From NCBI RefSeq assembly GCF_016862175.1, contig NZ_BOML01000036.1:157229-221228 (forward strand): 64,000 nucleotides of DNA, read 5' to 3'. The notes beneath the pieces were generated by a model. It saw nothing but the letters and a program-made list of their open reading frames with translations. It had not been told where the DNA came from and made no database searches. Origin of the DNA: Paractinoplanes durhamensis (GTDB lineage Bacteria > Actinomycetota > Actinomycetes > Mycobacteriales > Micromonosporaceae). This document shows positions 26,706-36,659 of this stretch, in pieces. The translations under genes were made by a program, and so were the position numbers. The stretch's first letter is position 1. Every line of letters begins with the position of its first letter.

Positions 26706-27263
26706 GTGCGTATTTGGCATTATTTGGCCATGTTGACCCACGCTCTCGCTCTCGCCCTTCCGCTCACCATGATCACCGGCGCCGGCCCGGTCGTCGCGAG
26801 CGGGACGTTCCAGCCGTTCACCGCCGGCGCCACGGCGGTCACCTACGACCCGGCGGCGGTTCCGGCCGGCGCGACGGCTCAGCTCTCGATCATCAAGACC
26901 GGATACGAGACTTCGGTACGGCTGGTCGTCACCGGGCTGGTCGGCGGCCGGATGTACGGCGCGCACCTGCACACCGCGCCGTGCACCGCGGTCCCGGCCG
27001 AGGCCGGCCCGCACTACCAGAACCACCCGGACCCGGTCTCCCCCTCGTCGAACCCGGTCTACGCCAACCCGCGCAACGAGATCTGGCTGGACTTCACCGC
27101 CGACGCCACCGGGGCCGCCACGTCCTCGGCCAGCCACGGCTGGAGCTTCCGCGCGACCGAGCCGCCGCGCTCGGTGGTCCTGCACGCCGAGCACACCCAC
27201 ACCGCGCCCGGCCAGGCCGGCACGGCCGGCCCCCGACTGGCCTGCCTGACCCTGCCGGCCTGA
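26706..27263 (+). CDS. exported SodC-like (Cu/Zn superoxide dismutase family) protein
   Basis: The 185-residue protein has an N-terminal hydrophobic export signal. Its beta-barrel core carries 'YGAHLHTAPC', 'GPHYQNHPDP', 'NEIWLDFTADATGAATSSASHGWSFR' and the C-terminal 'LHAEHTHTAPGQAGTAGPRLACLTLP'. The order of histidines and the two cysteines follow the SodC fold. The metal-site sequences differ from classical enzymes, so activity is uncertain. GTG 26706 is kept because it gives a basic start before the hydrophobic part; ATG 26730 is an alternative. Confidence 0.75.
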   Translation: MRIWHYLAMLTHALALALPLTMITGAGPVVASGTFQPFTAGATAVTYDPAAVPAGATAQLSIIKTGYETSVRLVVTGLVGGRMYGAHLHTAPCTAVPAEAGPHYQNHPDPVSPSSNPVYANPRNEIWLDFTADATGAATSSASHGWSFRATEPPRSVVLHAEHTHTAPGQAGTAGPRLACLTLPA

Positions 27264-27468
27264 CCCACCCACTCCGCCGCAGCGTGCGCTACGGCCGCTC
27301 GCCGCGGCCGGTCGCGTGCGGCAGCCGCCGGAGGCGGGGTTCGCGACAGTGCGGTCGGGGCGTTGTGGGGCGTACTCTCCGCAGCTTTTGATCTTGACGT
27401 AGACGCGGTCTCCTTGTTGTCGGGGGTAGGCGGTAACGTCGGGGGCGGATCGAATAACGGGAGGCACG

Positions 27469-28932
27469 ATGGCCGAGAAGAGCGCGGCGGCGCCCAAGAC
27501 CGAGTCGCATGACCCGGATTTTCCGGAGGCGTTTCTGCAGTTCATGCGCAAGGGGTGGCGGGATGAGGAGCTGACCGTCGCGCCGCGGGCCGAGGTGCCC
27601 AACTACGAGAAGCGCCGGGCCGACCTGTCGTCGGCGTTCCCCGGCGAGACCCTGATCATTCCCAGCGGCAATGAGAAGGTCCGGAGCAATGACACGGAAT
27701 ACCCCTTTCGTCCCGGTAGTGACTTCTTCTACCTGACCGGCGACCGCGATCCGGACAGCGTCCTGGTGCTGCACCCGACCGGCAGCGGGCACGAGGCCGT
27801 GCTCTTCACGCACCAGCGCAACTCCAAGGACACCGACGCGTTCTTCCGCAGCCGCAACGGCGAGCTGTGGGTCGGGCGCACGCACACCCTCAGCGAGAAG
27901 TCCACCGAGCTCGGCCTGCAGACCGCGCCGCTCGGGGCGCTCGGTTCGGTGCTGGCCGGCTCCGCTCCGGGGCGCACCCGGGTGCTGCGCGGCTTCGACG
28001 CGAACGTCGACCGGGCGATCCTGGCCTACGAGCCGGACAAGGAGAAGCCGCGCGACCGCGAGCTCGCCTGGACCCTGTCCGAGCTGAAGCTGGTCAAGGA
28101 CGAGTGGGAGATCACCCAGCTGCAGGACGCGATCGACGCGACCGTGCGCGGGTTCGAGGATGTCGCGCGCGTCCTGCCGGCCGACCGGGCGGTCAAGGAG
28201 CGCCTGCTCGAGGGCGTGTTCGGCCTGCGGGCGCGGCACGACGGCAACGACGTCGGCTACGGGTCGATCGTGGGCGCCGGCGCGCACGCGACGATCCTGC
28301 ACTGGGTGCGCAACACCGGCGTCACCACGCCCGGCGACCTGCTCCTGATGGACATGGGCGTCGAGGGCCACAACTTCTACACCGCCGACGTCACCCGGAC
28401 GGTCCCGGTCAACGGCGTCTTCACGCCGCTGCAGCGGCAGGTCTACGACATCGTGCACCAGTCCCAGCAGGCCGGGATGGACGCGATCCGCCCCGGCGTG
28501 GAATACCGGCACATCCACCGCACCTGCATGCGGGTGCTCGCCGAGGGCCTGCACGACCTGGGCCTGCTGCCGGTGAGCGTCGACGAGGCGATGGACGAGA
28601 AGAGCACCGTCTACCGCCGGTGGACGCTGCACGGCTTCGGCCACATGCTCGGCATCGACGTGCACGACTGCTCGAATGCCCGCAACGAGAACTACCGGGA
28701 CGGAAATCTGGCCGAGGGCTACGTGCTGACCGTCGAGCCGGGCCTCTACTTCCAGCCGGAGGACGAGCTGGTGCCGGCCGAGCTGCGCGGCGTCGGCGTG
28801 CGCATCGAGGACGACGTGCTCGTCACCGCCGACGGCTACCGGAACCTGTCCGCCGGGCTGCCGCGCTCGTCGGCCGACGTGGAGGCGTGGATGGCCGCAC
28901 AGCGCGAAGCCGGGCCACGCCTGCCGGAGTGA
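27469..28932 (+). CDS. pepP: Xaa-Pro aminopeptidase (aminopeptidase P)
   Basis: The 487-residue protein has the aminopeptidase P N-terminal domain ('NDTEYPFRPGSDFFYLTG') and a C-terminal pita-bread metallopeptidase domain. All five metal ligands are visible: 'LLLMDMGVEGHNFYTADVTRT' (two Asp), 'HGFGHMLGIDVHD' (His), 'TVEPGLYF' (Glu) and 'RIEDDVLVT' (Glu). It removes N-terminal residues preceding proline. ATG 27469 follows GGGAGG. The 205-base upstream gap holds only its likely promoter. Confidence 0.93.
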   Translation: MAEKSAAAPKTESHDPDFPEAFLQFMRKGWRDEELTVAPRAEVPNYEKRRADLSSAFPGETLIIPSGNEKVRSNDTEYPFRPGSDFFYLTGDRDPDSVLVLHPTGSGHEAVLFTHQRNSKDTDAFFRSRNGELWVGRTHTLSEKSTELGLQTAPLGALGSVLAGSAPGRTRVLRGFDANVDRAILAYEPDKEKPRDRELAWTLSELKLVKDEWEITQLQDAIDATVRGFEDVARVLPADRAVKERLLEGVFGLRARHDGNDVGYGSIVGAGAHATILHWVRNTGVTTPGDLLLMDMGVEGHNFYTADVTRTVPVNGVFTPLQRQVYDIVHQSQQAGMDAIRPGVEYRHIHRTCMRVLAEGLHDLGLLPVSVDEAMDEKSTVYRRWTLHGFGHMLGIDVHDCSNARNENYRDGNLAEGYVLTVEPGLYFQPEDELVPAELRGVGVRIEDDVLVTADGYRNLSAGLPRSSADVEAWMAAQREAGPRLPE

Positions 28933-28939
28933 CCCTCTT

Positions 28940-29452
28940 TCAGGAATTCCACACGTCGTAGTCGGAGACGGCGAAGCATTCCTTGCTGTCGTCGGCCTTG
29001 ATGACGACCGAGATCGGGTGGCCGTTGACGGCGTCGTAGGTGGACTTCACCGCGGCGCCGTCGTCGATCGCCGTCCGGGCCATCGTCATCAGCTCGGCCA
29101 GTGTCGGGACGTCGATCTCCTCGCCGTCCTGGCCGGCCGCCGGGCCCAGGTCAACGTTCGCGCTCGGGGACGCCACCGTGGAGGATCCGAGCCGCTTCGC
29201 CGACTCCACATCGCCGGATTTCACGACCACGTTGTACCGCCCGAGCGGGGCCTTCGCGTCGCAGCCGCGGGTCAGCGTGTAGCTGTACTGGAAGGGCTCC
29301 GCGAACACCGGCGCCTTGTCGGCCGAGACCGGCTTCGGGGCCGGCGAGGCGGACGCCGAGGCGCCGTTCCACGTCGGGGTCTCGGCGTGCGACGAGCACC
29401 CGCCGACGAGCGCCATCAGGGCCAATCCGCCGACGATCACACCGAGCCGCAC
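28940..29452 (-). CDS. lipoprotein of unknown function
   Basis: GTG 29452, five bases after GGAGG, opens a 170-residue protein with a lipoprotein signal: 'VRLGVIVGGLALMALVGGC', lipobox VGGC with the acylated cysteine at residue 19. A Pro/Ser/Ala linker follows, then a globular domain with 'YSYTLTRGCDAKAPLGRYNVVVKSG' and a final 'DSKECFAVSDYDVWNS'. The two later cysteines may form a disulphide. I do not recognise a family. A much longer upstream extension in the same frame is rejected because it is antisense to phoD and non-native in composition. Confidence 0.65.
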   Translation of the reverse strand: MRLGVIVGGLALMALVGGCSSHAETPTWNGASASASPAPKPVSADKAPVFAEPFQYSYTLTRGCDAKAPLGRYNVVVKSGDVESAKRLGSSTVASPSANVDLGPAAGQDGEEIDVPTLAELMTMARTAIDDGAAVKSTYDAVNGHPISVVIKADDSKECFAVSDYDVWNS

Positions 29453-29549
29453 CACTGCCTCCACCGCGAGTTTTTCCACGTGCGGCGCAATGTAGCGCAG
29501 CCAAGCTTGCGATTGCCTGTCGGCCGCGATTTCGGGCAGAAATGCACGT

Positions 29550-31070
29550 ATGTCCGGATATCGTAGCGGGGTGCACAGGCGGACCTTTGTTCTCGGCGGG
29601 ATCGGCGCGGTGGTCGCACCCCGGTCCGGCTTCGCGGCGTACCCGTTCTCGCTCGGCGTCGCCTCCGGGGAGCCGGCGCCGAACACCGTGGTCCTGTGGA
29701 CCCGGCTGGCGCCGGCGCCGCTGGATGAGGACGGGCACGGCGGGATGCCGCCCGGCGACGTCACCGTCGATTGGCAGGTGTCCGCCACCGCCACCTTCGC
29801 CGCTCTCGTGTCGTCCGGCACCGCCGTCGCCCGCCACGACAGCGCGCACGCGGTGCACGTGATCGCGGGCGGCCTCGCCCCGGACGCCGAGTACTACTAC
29901 CGCTTCCGCGCGCAGGGGCACATCTCGCCGGTCGGCCGCACCCGCACCGCTCCCCTGCCCCAGGCGGCCGGCCGGGACCTGACGATGCTGTTCGCCTCGT
30001 GCGCGAACTTCGAGGCCGGCTATTTCACCGCCTACCGGCGGATGGCCGAGGAAATGCCGGGCCTGATCCTGCACCTGGGCGACTACCTCTACGAGGGCGC
30101 CGGCAAGCCCGGGCACGTGCGGCAGCACCTCGGCCCGGAGATCCTCGACCTGGCCGCCTACCGCCGCCGGTACGGGCAGTACAAGACCGATCCGGACCTG
30201 CAGGCCGCGCACGCCAGCGCGCCGTGGCTGGCGGTGCCGGACGACCACGACGTCGAGGACGACTGGGCCGGGCCGCACCGGCTCGACGACTTCCCGCCGC
30301 TGACCGCCGCGCAGTGGACCGCCCGGCGCGCCGCGGCCTACCGCGCCTACTACGAGCACCTGCCGCTGCGGCCCCGCTCGACGCCGGCCGGCACCGCCAT
30401 GCGGCTGTACCGGCGGGTGCCGTGGGGCCGGCTGGCCACCTTCCACATGCTCGACACCCGCCAGTTCCGCGACCCGCAGGCGTGCGGCGGCCGGTGGAAG
30501 GTCTGCGCCGACGCGGATCTGCCCGCCCGCAGCCTGCCCGGCGCCGCCCAGGAGGCCTGGCTGCTCGACGGTCTCGCCCAGCACCGGGGCACCTGGGACG
30601 TGCTCGGCCAGCAGGTGTTCTTCGCCGATCAGCGCAACGCGTTCGGCTCCGGCAACATGGACGCGTGGGACGGCTACCGGGCCAGCCGGGACCGCCTGCA
30701 GCGCGGCTGGGTCGATCGCCGGGTGCGCAACCCGCTGGTGCTGACCGGGGACATCCACACCGCGTGGGCCAACGACCTCAAGGCCGACTACGACGATCCG
30801 CGCTCGCCGACCGTCGGCACCGAGCTGGTCTGCACGTCGATCACCTCGCGCGGGGACGGGTCGGCGGCGACCGCGGTGCCGACCGCCGACGTCAACCCGC
30901 ACCTGAAGTTCTACTCGGACCGGCGCGGCTACGTGCGCACGACGATCACGCCGGCGGCGGTCCGGGCCGACTTCCGCGGGGTGGACGCGGTCAGCACGCC
31001 GGGCGCGGCCGTCCGGACCGTCGCGTCCTTCGCGATCCTCGACGGCCGGCCCGGAGTGCAGCGCCTTTAG
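29550..31070 (+). CDS. phoD: exported alkaline phosphatase D (PhoD)
   Basis: The 506-residue protein has a twin-arginine type start ('VHRRTFVLGGIGAVVA') followed by the PhoD N-terminal domain ('FSLGVASGEPAPNTVVLWTRLAP') and the metallophosphatase core. Visible motifs are 'LHLGDYLYE', 'VPDDHDVEDDW', 'FHMLDTRQFRD' and 'LVLTGDIHTAW'. PhoD enzymes are Ca/Fe-dependent phosphodiesterases or phosphatases secreted through Tat. ATG 29550 is used; GTG 29571 would start right at the Tat motif. It overlaps the pullulanase end by four bases. Confidence 0.92.
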   Translation: MSGYRSGVHRRTFVLGGIGAVVAPRSGFAAYPFSLGVASGEPAPNTVVLWTRLAPAPLDEDGHGGMPPGDVTVDWQVSATATFAALVSSGTAVARHDSAHAVHVIAGGLAPDAEYYYRFRAQGHISPVGRTRTAPLPQAAGRDLTMLFASCANFEAGYFTAYRRMAEEMPGLILHLGDYLYEGAGKPGHVRQHLGPEILDLAAYRRRYGQYKTDPDLQAAHASAPWLAVPDDHDVEDDWAGPHRLDDFPPLTAAQWTARRAAAYRAYYEHLPLRPRSTPAGTAMRLYRRVPWGRLATFHMLDTRQFRDPQACGGRWKVCADADLPARSLPGAAQEAWLLDGLAQHRGTWDVLGQQVFFADQRNAFGSGNMDAWDGYRASRDRLQRGWVDRRVRNPLVLTGDIHTAWANDLKADYDDPRSPTVGTELVCTSITSRGDGSAATAVPTADVNPHLKFYSDRRGYVRTTITPAAVRADFRGVDAVSTPGAAVRTVASFAILDGRPGVQRL

Positions 31071-34000
31071 AGATCGGCGACGAACACCGCCACCGACCGG
31101 GCCGGGACGGTCAGCACGCCATCGGCGCCGGCGGTGGCCGTGCGCAGCAGCGGGTCGGCCGAGGCGACCTGGTCGGGGTGCGGTTTCAGGTCGACGCCGG
31201 CCAGCATCGGCACCGCCTGGGTGGTGGGGTGCTCGGTGGCGTTGAAGACGGTCACGACCGAGCGCCAGCGCGGGTCGAGGCCGGTGCCGTCGAGGCACAT
31301 GACGATCACGCCCGGGGACTCGCCCGGGCCGCCCAGCGGGAACTCCAGGCGGCGCTGCACCTCCTCGGCGGTCGGCAGCCCGAAGACCGGCGACGAGCGG
31401 CGGATGCGCAGCAGCTCGCGGTAGCGCTCGGCGGTCATCGCGATCAGCTCCGGCGACGGGACCAGCGACGGCTCGGCCAGCAGCGGGCGGGCGAAGTGCC
31501 ACTTGTCCTCGTTGTCGCGGGCCGGCGGCAGGCCGATGCCGAAGCCGTTGCCGTGGGCCGGGTTCCAGCGGATCTGGTTGAACCAGTCGCCCGAGTCGAA
31601 CGAGTTGCGGTCGAGCGACTTGGACCGCAGGCGCTCGCTGCCCAGCGCCATGAAGCCGATGCCCTGGCTCAGGACGACCATCGACAGGGCGAGGATCTGC
31701 AGCCGGGCGCGGTCGACCGGGGCGGTGTCGAGCGGCAGCTTGAAGGCGAGCGCGTCGTAGAGGATCTCGTTGTCGTGGGCGTCCACATAGTTGATCGTCT
31801 CGGCCGGGGTCAGCGCGTAACCGCTGGGTGAGCCGTTGTAGTCGATCTGGGCGCCGCTCTGCTCGGCGCCGGTGTGGGTGACGAACCGGTAGGTCGACAG
31901 GGCGCCGGACAGGCCCACCTTGAGCCGGTCGTGCACGGGCAGCGGGGTGTGCGCGCCGAGGCCGCTGGCGAACCCGCGCTCGGTCGGGTCGCCGAACGAG
32001 CCGCCGCCGCGGACCGCGTCGCGCAGCCGATCGTTGAACGTGCCGATGCCGGTGCCGGCCATGTTGACCTGGGTGGCCTGGGCGAAGCGGGCGTCGTACG
32101 CCACCTCGCCGAAGTTCCAGCCCTCGCCGTACAGGTAGATGTCCGGTCCGTCCGGCAGGTGGTCGAGCGCGACCCGGACCTCGAGGATGTTGGCCCGCGG
32201 GTGGTGGCCCATCAGGTCGAAGCGGAAGCCGTCGACCTTGTACTCCCGGGCCCAGGTGACGATCGAGTCGACCACGAGCCGGCCCATCATCAGGTGCTCG
32301 GTCGCGGTGTTGGGGCAGCAGGTGGAGTCGGCGGTGCTGCCGTCGGCCAGCTGCCGGTGGTAATAGCCCGGCACCACCCGGTCGAGGACGCTGAGCCGGT
32401 GCAGCCCGTCCTCCATGGCGTGGTTGTAGACCACGTCCATGACGACCCGCAGACCGGCGTCGTTGAGTGCGGCCACCATCTTGCGGAACTCGAGGATCCG
32501 GGCCGGCCCGGACGGGTCGGTGCTGAAACTGCCCTCGGGGGCGGTGTAGTGCCACGGGTCGTAGCCCCAGTTGAAGCCGTCCCGCTCGGCGACCGCCATC
32601 ACCGCGTTCTGCTGCTCCGCCGAGTCGGGCGGGAAGGACGCCAGGTCGCAGGCGGGCAGCAGCTGGTCGGCGCGGCGGTCGGGCACGGTCGCGAAGTCGA
32701 ACGCGGGCAGCAGGTGCAGGTGGGTGAGGCCGGCGTCGGCGAGCGACCGCAGGTGCCGCATGCTGACCGACCCGGAGCGGGTGAACGCCGCGTAGGTCCC
32801 CCGCTCGGCGGCGGGCAGCGAGTGGTCGAAGATCGAGAACTCGCGGATGGAGACCTCGGCGATCTGCATCCGGGCGGGCGGGACGGCGGGCGGCTTGCCG
32901 AGCGCATCCCAGCCGGGCGGGATCAGCTCGGGGTCGGCCAGGTCGACCAGCAGGCTGTGGGTCGAGTCGGCGGCCAGGCCGACCGAGTAGGGGTCGGTGA
33001 CGCTGGTGGTGACGATCCGCTGGGCGGCCGGGTGCCACACCTCGACCCGAAACCGGTAGTAGCGGCCCAGCCATTTGCGCTTGCCGGCGATCGACCAGAC
33101 GCCGGTGAGGGCGTCCCGGTCCATCGGCAGCACCTTGGCCTCCTCGCCGGGCGCCCGGAACAGCTCCAGCTCGACCGTGCGGGCGGTGGGCGCCCACACC
33201 GACAGCTGCGGCCGGTCGTCGGTCATCACCACGCCCAGCTCGGCGTCGGCGGCGTCGGCGTAGAGGTCGTCGAGGACGCCGGGCAGCTGCACGCCGGTGA
33301 TCGCGGTGACCGTGCCCTCGGCGTCCCGGCCGACCGCCAGGACCTGGCCGCGCAGAAGGTAGCCGAGGGCGGCGTCGCCCAGCTCGCGCACCGAGAACGC
33401 CCGGTAGGCGCGCAGATGCGGGAAGCGCCGGCTCTGCGCCTGGAACAGCCCGCCGGGCCGCGGGGTGAGCGGCAGCGTGGTGAACTCGCCGGTCAGCTCG
33501 TCGCCGCCGCGCCGGGCGGTGCCGCCGGCCGACGCGACGAGGGTGAACGTGGCGGCCCGCGCGGCAAAACTCTCGGGCAGCGCGATCGTGGTGCGGTCGA
33601 GGAAGACGGCCAGCTGGCGGGCCGGGTCGAGCTCGGGGCCGAGGGTGCCCAGATCGGGGCGGACCGGCGCGGCGGTGCCGGCCAGCATCCACACCTCGCG
33701 GCTGACGGTGAGGTCGAGCCGCTGGTCGTCGGGCAGGTCCTTGGTGTCGCCGCGGTGCAGCACGAAGCGCAGGCCGGCCGCGTCGGGCCGGACCGGCACC
33801 CGGAAGACCGCCCCGAACGCGTCGTAGGTGGCCGGGTGGATCGGGCGGTCCCAGACCGGCTTCTTCGGGGTGCCCTCCCAGGCGTGCAGGCCCCAGCCGG
33901 CGTAGTCGCCGCCCGGCCGGCGGTAGTGGATCACCACGTCGTCACCGTCGGCGGCGGGCACCGGGGTCGGTGGCTCGGTGTAGATGCCCGGGTCGCCCGG

Positions 34001-34324
34001 GCGCAGCCAGATCTCCGGGGTGACCGCCGGGTCGATGTGCCGGTCCTCCGGGACGTCCTTGGCGCCGGCGTGGTCGACCAGCACGAAGCCGACGTGGTGG
34101 GCGTCGTCGGCCAGCCGCACCCAGGCGAACCGGCCGTAGGCGTCCTCACCGGCAAAAGGGGAGCCACCCGGATAACCCGCGTCCTGCCCCGGTGCGAGAT
34201 CGCCCCACGCGTGCAGCCACCAGGCGCCGTACTCCCCGTCGGGGCGGGTGTAGTGCACGACCAGCCACTGCGGGCGGCTGCGGGCGGAGGGTGGCGCGGT
34301 GGGCGCGATCTCGATCGTCGTCAC
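31067..34324 (-). CDS. pulA: type I pullulanase with two carbohydrate-binding modules
   Basis: The 1,085-residue enzyme starts with two PUD/CBM41-type modules ('LVVHYTRPDGEYGAWWLHAW' and 'VVIHYRRPGGDYAGWGLHAW'). A CBM48-like domain and a GH13 catalytic domain follow. The type I signature 'FNWGYDP' is present, as are the four GH13 regions: 'DVVYNH', 'GFRFDLM', 'GEGW' and 'HDN'. It cleaves alpha-1,6 branches in pullulan, starch or glycogen. No signal peptide is visible, so it is likely cytoplasmic and may work in glycogen turnover. Confidence 0.93.
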   Translation of the reverse strand: MTTIEIAPTAPPSARSRPQWLVVHYTRPDGEYGAWWLHAWGDLAPGQDAGYPGGSPFAGEDAYGRFAWVRLADDAHHVGFVLVDHAGAKDVPEDRHIDPAVTPEIWLRPGDPGIYTEPPTPVPAADGDDVVIHYRRPGGDYAGWGLHAWEGTPKKPVWDRPIHPATYDAFGAVFRVPVRPDAAGLRFVLHRGDTKDLPDDQRLDLTVSREVWMLAGTAAPVRPDLGTLGPELDPARQLAVFLDRTTIALPESFAARAATFTLVASAGGTARRGGDELTGEFTTLPLTPRPGGLFQAQSRRFPHLRAYRAFSVRELGDAALGYLLRGQVLAVGRDAEGTVTAITGVQLPGVLDDLYADAADAELGVVMTDDRPQLSVWAPTARTVELELFRAPGEEAKVLPMDRDALTGVWSIAGKRKWLGRYYRFRVEVWHPAAQRIVTTSVTDPYSVGLAADSTHSLLVDLADPELIPPGWDALGKPPAVPPARMQIAEVSIREFSIFDHSLPAAERGTYAAFTRSGSVSMRHLRSLADAGLTHLHLLPAFDFATVPDRRADQLLPACDLASFPPDSAEQQNAVMAVAERDGFNWGYDPWHYTAPEGSFSTDPSGPARILEFRKMVAALNDAGLRVVMDVVYNHAMEDGLHRLSVLDRVVPGYYHRQLADGSTADSTCCPNTATEHLMMGRLVVDSIVTWAREYKVDGFRFDLMGHHPRANILEVRVALDHLPDGPDIYLYGEGWNFGEVAYDARFAQATQVNMAGTGIGTFNDRLRDAVRGGGSFGDPTERGFASGLGAHTPLPVHDRLKVGLSGALSTYRFVTHTGAEQSGAQIDYNGSPSGYALTPAETINYVDAHDNEILYDALAFKLPLDTAPVDRARLQILALSMVVLSQGIGFMALGSERLRSKSLDRNSFDSGDWFNQIRWNPAHGNGFGIGLPPARDNEDKWHFARPLLAEPSLVPSPELIAMTAERYRELLRIRRSSPVFGLPTAEEVQRRLEFPLGGPGESPGVIVMCLDGTGLDPRWRSVVTVFNATEHPTTQAVPMLAGVDLKPHPDQVASADPLLRTATAGADGVLTVPARSVAVFVADL

Positions 34325-34355
34325 CGGATCATCCTCGCACCGGGATACGACGTTT

Positions 34356-34745
34356 TCAGTGCGTCGAGATCACCGTGGTGATCCGAGGCCCGTTCGCGTC
34401 CATCCGCAGCAGGTAGTGGAAATGTCCGCCGGAGAGCGCGTTGCCGCCGCTGTCCAGATACTCCCAGGCCACCGCCACCATGGTCAGCGCCGGCGACAGC
34501 TGCTGCACGTCGAGCAGCTGCGCGTGGGCGGCCACCACCTGCTGCTCGCGGTAGGTCGGCGCGGCCCCCAGGAAGGAGAGCGCGACCGCGGCCGGCGAGG
34601 TGAACGTGAAGCTGTAGGAGTCGGCCACCACCATGCCCGGCAGGGCGTAGCAGCCGGCCACCCCGGCGACATCGCCGGTGGTCAACGCAGCGCCGTAGTG
34701 GTCGAAGAAGTCCGTCAGGTCGGCCAGATCGATCGGAGTCTTCAC
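34356..34745 (-). CDS. NTF2-like (SnoaL-type) protein
   Basis: The 129-residue protein has the helix-then-sheet outline of the NTF2-like fold: 'LTDFFDHYGAALTTGDVAGVAGCYALPGMVV', then 'MVAVAWEYLDSGGNALSGGHFHYLLRM' and a final 'TTVIST' strand. No catalytic residues stand out. GTG 34745 is chosen because the conserved helix begins right after it; ATG 34796 would add an unlikely basic stretch. The role is unknown. Confidence 0.65.
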   Translation of the reverse strand: MKTPIDLADLTDFFDHYGAALTTGDVAGVAGCYALPGMVVADSYSFTFTSPAAVALSFLGAAPTYREQQVVAAHAQLLDVQQLSPALTMVAVAWEYLDSGGNALSGGHFHYLLRMDANGPRITTVISTH

Positions 34746-34845
34746 AGATTCGCGTGTGCCCTTTCCAACACAGGGGTAAACGCGAGGTGCCCTCATTGGC
34801 TAACGTGGCGGACTTGACCGGCCACGGAAGGGCCCGCGAATCAGC

Positions 34846-36639
34846 ATGAAGGTGCTTTTCCTCATCAACGATGCCTTCGGCATCGGAGGAACGATCAAGA
34901 CGACGTTCAATCTGGGCGCCGCGCTTGCCGCGCGCGGGCACGACATCGAGGTGCTCAGCACCGTACGCCGGCGGGACGTGCCGCAGATGCCGGTCGACCC
35001 GGCGATCCGGCTGATGTCGCTGGCCGAGATCCGCCCGGGCCACCCGGACCACGTGCGCGACGCACCCGGCCGGGGCAAACCGGCCCGGGTCTACCCGAAG
35101 TCCGACTTCAAGTCGATGGACTACGACCGGTACGTGGAGCACCGCTACCGGGACTACCTGCGGGGCTCCGACGCCGACGTGGTGATCGCGACCCGGCCCG
35201 GCCTGATCGCGTACGCCGCGAAGTTCGCGCCCCGGCACATGGTGCGCATCGGCCAGGAGCACCTGGTCCGCGGCCAGCACCGCAAGGCCCTGCGCGACCT
35301 GATGCCGAAATACCTGCGCAAGCTCGACGCGTTCGTCACGGTGTCCGCCCGCGACGCCGAGGACTACCGCGAGCACCTGCGCCTACGGCGTACCCGCCTG
35401 CTCTTCATCCCGAACGGCATTCCGGCACCCACCGTGCCCCCGTCGCACGGGCGAGCGAAGCTCGTGGTGGCGGCCGGCCGCCTGGTCCCCAGCAAGCGGT
35501 ACGACGTGCTGATCCGCGCCTTCGCCAAGGTCATCGCCGAGCGCCCGGACTGGCAGCTGCGGATCTACGGCGACGGCAAGGAGACGCCGAAGCTGCGCGC
35601 GCTGGTGCTGGAGCTCGGGCTGCACAACCACGTGCGGATGATGGGCCAGTTCTCGCCGATCGAGCCGGAGTGGGCGAAGGGCGCGATCGCCGCGGTCTCC
35701 GCCGATCGCGAGCCGTTCGGCATGACCCTGGTCGAGGCGATGCGCTGCGGCGTGCCGGTGGTCAGCACGGACGCGCCGCACGGGCCCGGCGAGATCCTGA
35801 AGCACGGCGTGGACGGCCTGCTCACCCCGGTCGGCGACGCGGACGCGATGGGCGACGCCCTGCTCCGGCTGATCAACGACGAGGAGCTGCGGCGGTCGAT
35901 GGCCACCGCCGCGCTGGCCAATGCGGCCCGATACGACCCGGCGCCGATCGCCGAGCAGTACGAACACCTTTTTCAGGAGCTTTCGGGCGGCAAGCGCCGA
36001 TCGTGGCGCCGCTACCCGCCGATCACCGTGCTCGGCCCGGCCACCTCGGTCGCCCAGCCGATGCTCGACTGGAACGGCATCGACCCACTGCCGGACGGCT
36101 TCACCATCAGCCCCGACAAGGAGGGCGTCAACCGCATCGAGGACGCCGAGGGCAAGCCGGTGCTGGCCGGCCTGCGCGACACCCGTGACCTGGTCGACGG
36201 CCCGATCGGGTCACGGATCCGGCTGCCGTTCCGCAATGCCGACGGCACGATGGCGGTGCGCATCTGGGATCAGCCGGTCTACGCCGAGGTCGGCGACGTC
36301 GACGCCGACACGGACGGCATTCACCTGACCGGCCGGCTCTTCGGCGCGATGTTCGACTCGCCGGCCCTGGAGGCACACGACGGGACGGAGTCCCGTGAGC
36401 TGACGGTGACGACCGACGGTCCCGCCTTCCGGGCCTCGGTCCCCGCCCTGCCCGCCGGCACCTGGACCCTCCGACTCCGCCATGCCGCCGCCGCGACCCC
36501 CGTGACCCTGGGAAGATTCCGTGACGACATCGTCGACAAGCGGGTCGCGTTCGTGCTGCCGGCCGCCACCGTGGGTGGGGTAAAGCTGCAACCTGGCTAT
36601 ACGGAGAGTAACGACTTCACGATCCGCGCGACATCCTGA
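34846..36639 (+). CDS. GT4-family glycosyltransferase with C-terminal extension
   Basis: The 597-residue protein begins with a GT-B glycosyltransferase: 'NDAFGIGGTIKTTFNLGAALAARGH' at the start, then 'LVVAAGRLVPSKRYDVLIRAFA' and the nucleotide-sugar site 'PFGMTLVEAMRCGVPVVST'. After about residue 385 comes a beta-rich region of some 210 residues that is not part of the catalytic fold. Such two-part enzymes are often linked to cell-wall or capsular polymers. It stands alone ahead of the aconitase gene. Confidence 0.88.
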   Translation: MKVLFLINDAFGIGGTIKTTFNLGAALAARGHDIEVLSTVRRRDVPQMPVDPAIRLMSLAEIRPGHPDHVRDAPGRGKPARVYPKSDFKSMDYDRYVEHRYRDYLRGSDADVVIATRPGLIAYAAKFAPRHMVRIGQEHLVRGQHRKALRDLMPKYLRKLDAFVTVSARDAEDYREHLRLRRTRLLFIPNGIPAPTVPPSHGRAKLVVAAGRLVPSKRYDVLIRAFAKVIAERPDWQLRIYGDGKETPKLRALVLELGLHNHVRMMGQFSPIEPEWAKGAIAAVSADREPFGMTLVEAMRCGVPVVSTDAPHGPGEILKHGVDGLLTPVGDADAMGDALLRLINDEELRRSMATAALANAARYDPAPIAEQYEHLFQELSGGKRRSWRRYPPITVLGPATSVAQPMLDWNGIDPLPDGFTISPDKEGVNRIEDAEGKPVLAGLRDTRDLVDGPIGSRIRLPFRNADGTMAVRIWDQPVYAEVGDVDADTDGIHLTGRLFGAMFDSPALEAHDGTESRELTVTTDGPAFRASVPALPAGTWTLRLRHAAAATPVTLGRFRDDIVDKRVAFVLPAATVGGVKLQPGYTESNDFTIRATS

Positions 36640-36659
36640 CCCCGCCTTGCGCGGGCTTA

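Noticed and set aside
23634..27602. Very long minus-strand open frame of about 1,300 codons
   Set aside because: It covers well-defined PH-domain, thioesterase and kinase genes in other frames and shows no domain or natural composition.
29453..29821. Longer N-terminal form of the lipoprotein
   Set aside because: The extension is antisense to the phoD start and would bury the lipoprotein signal in the middle of the chain.
29151..33692. Minus-strand frame of about 1,500 codons over phoD and the pullulanase
   Set aside because: It is out of frame with the recognisable pullulanase on the same strand and antisense to phoD; the sequence is Arg/Pro-rich noise.
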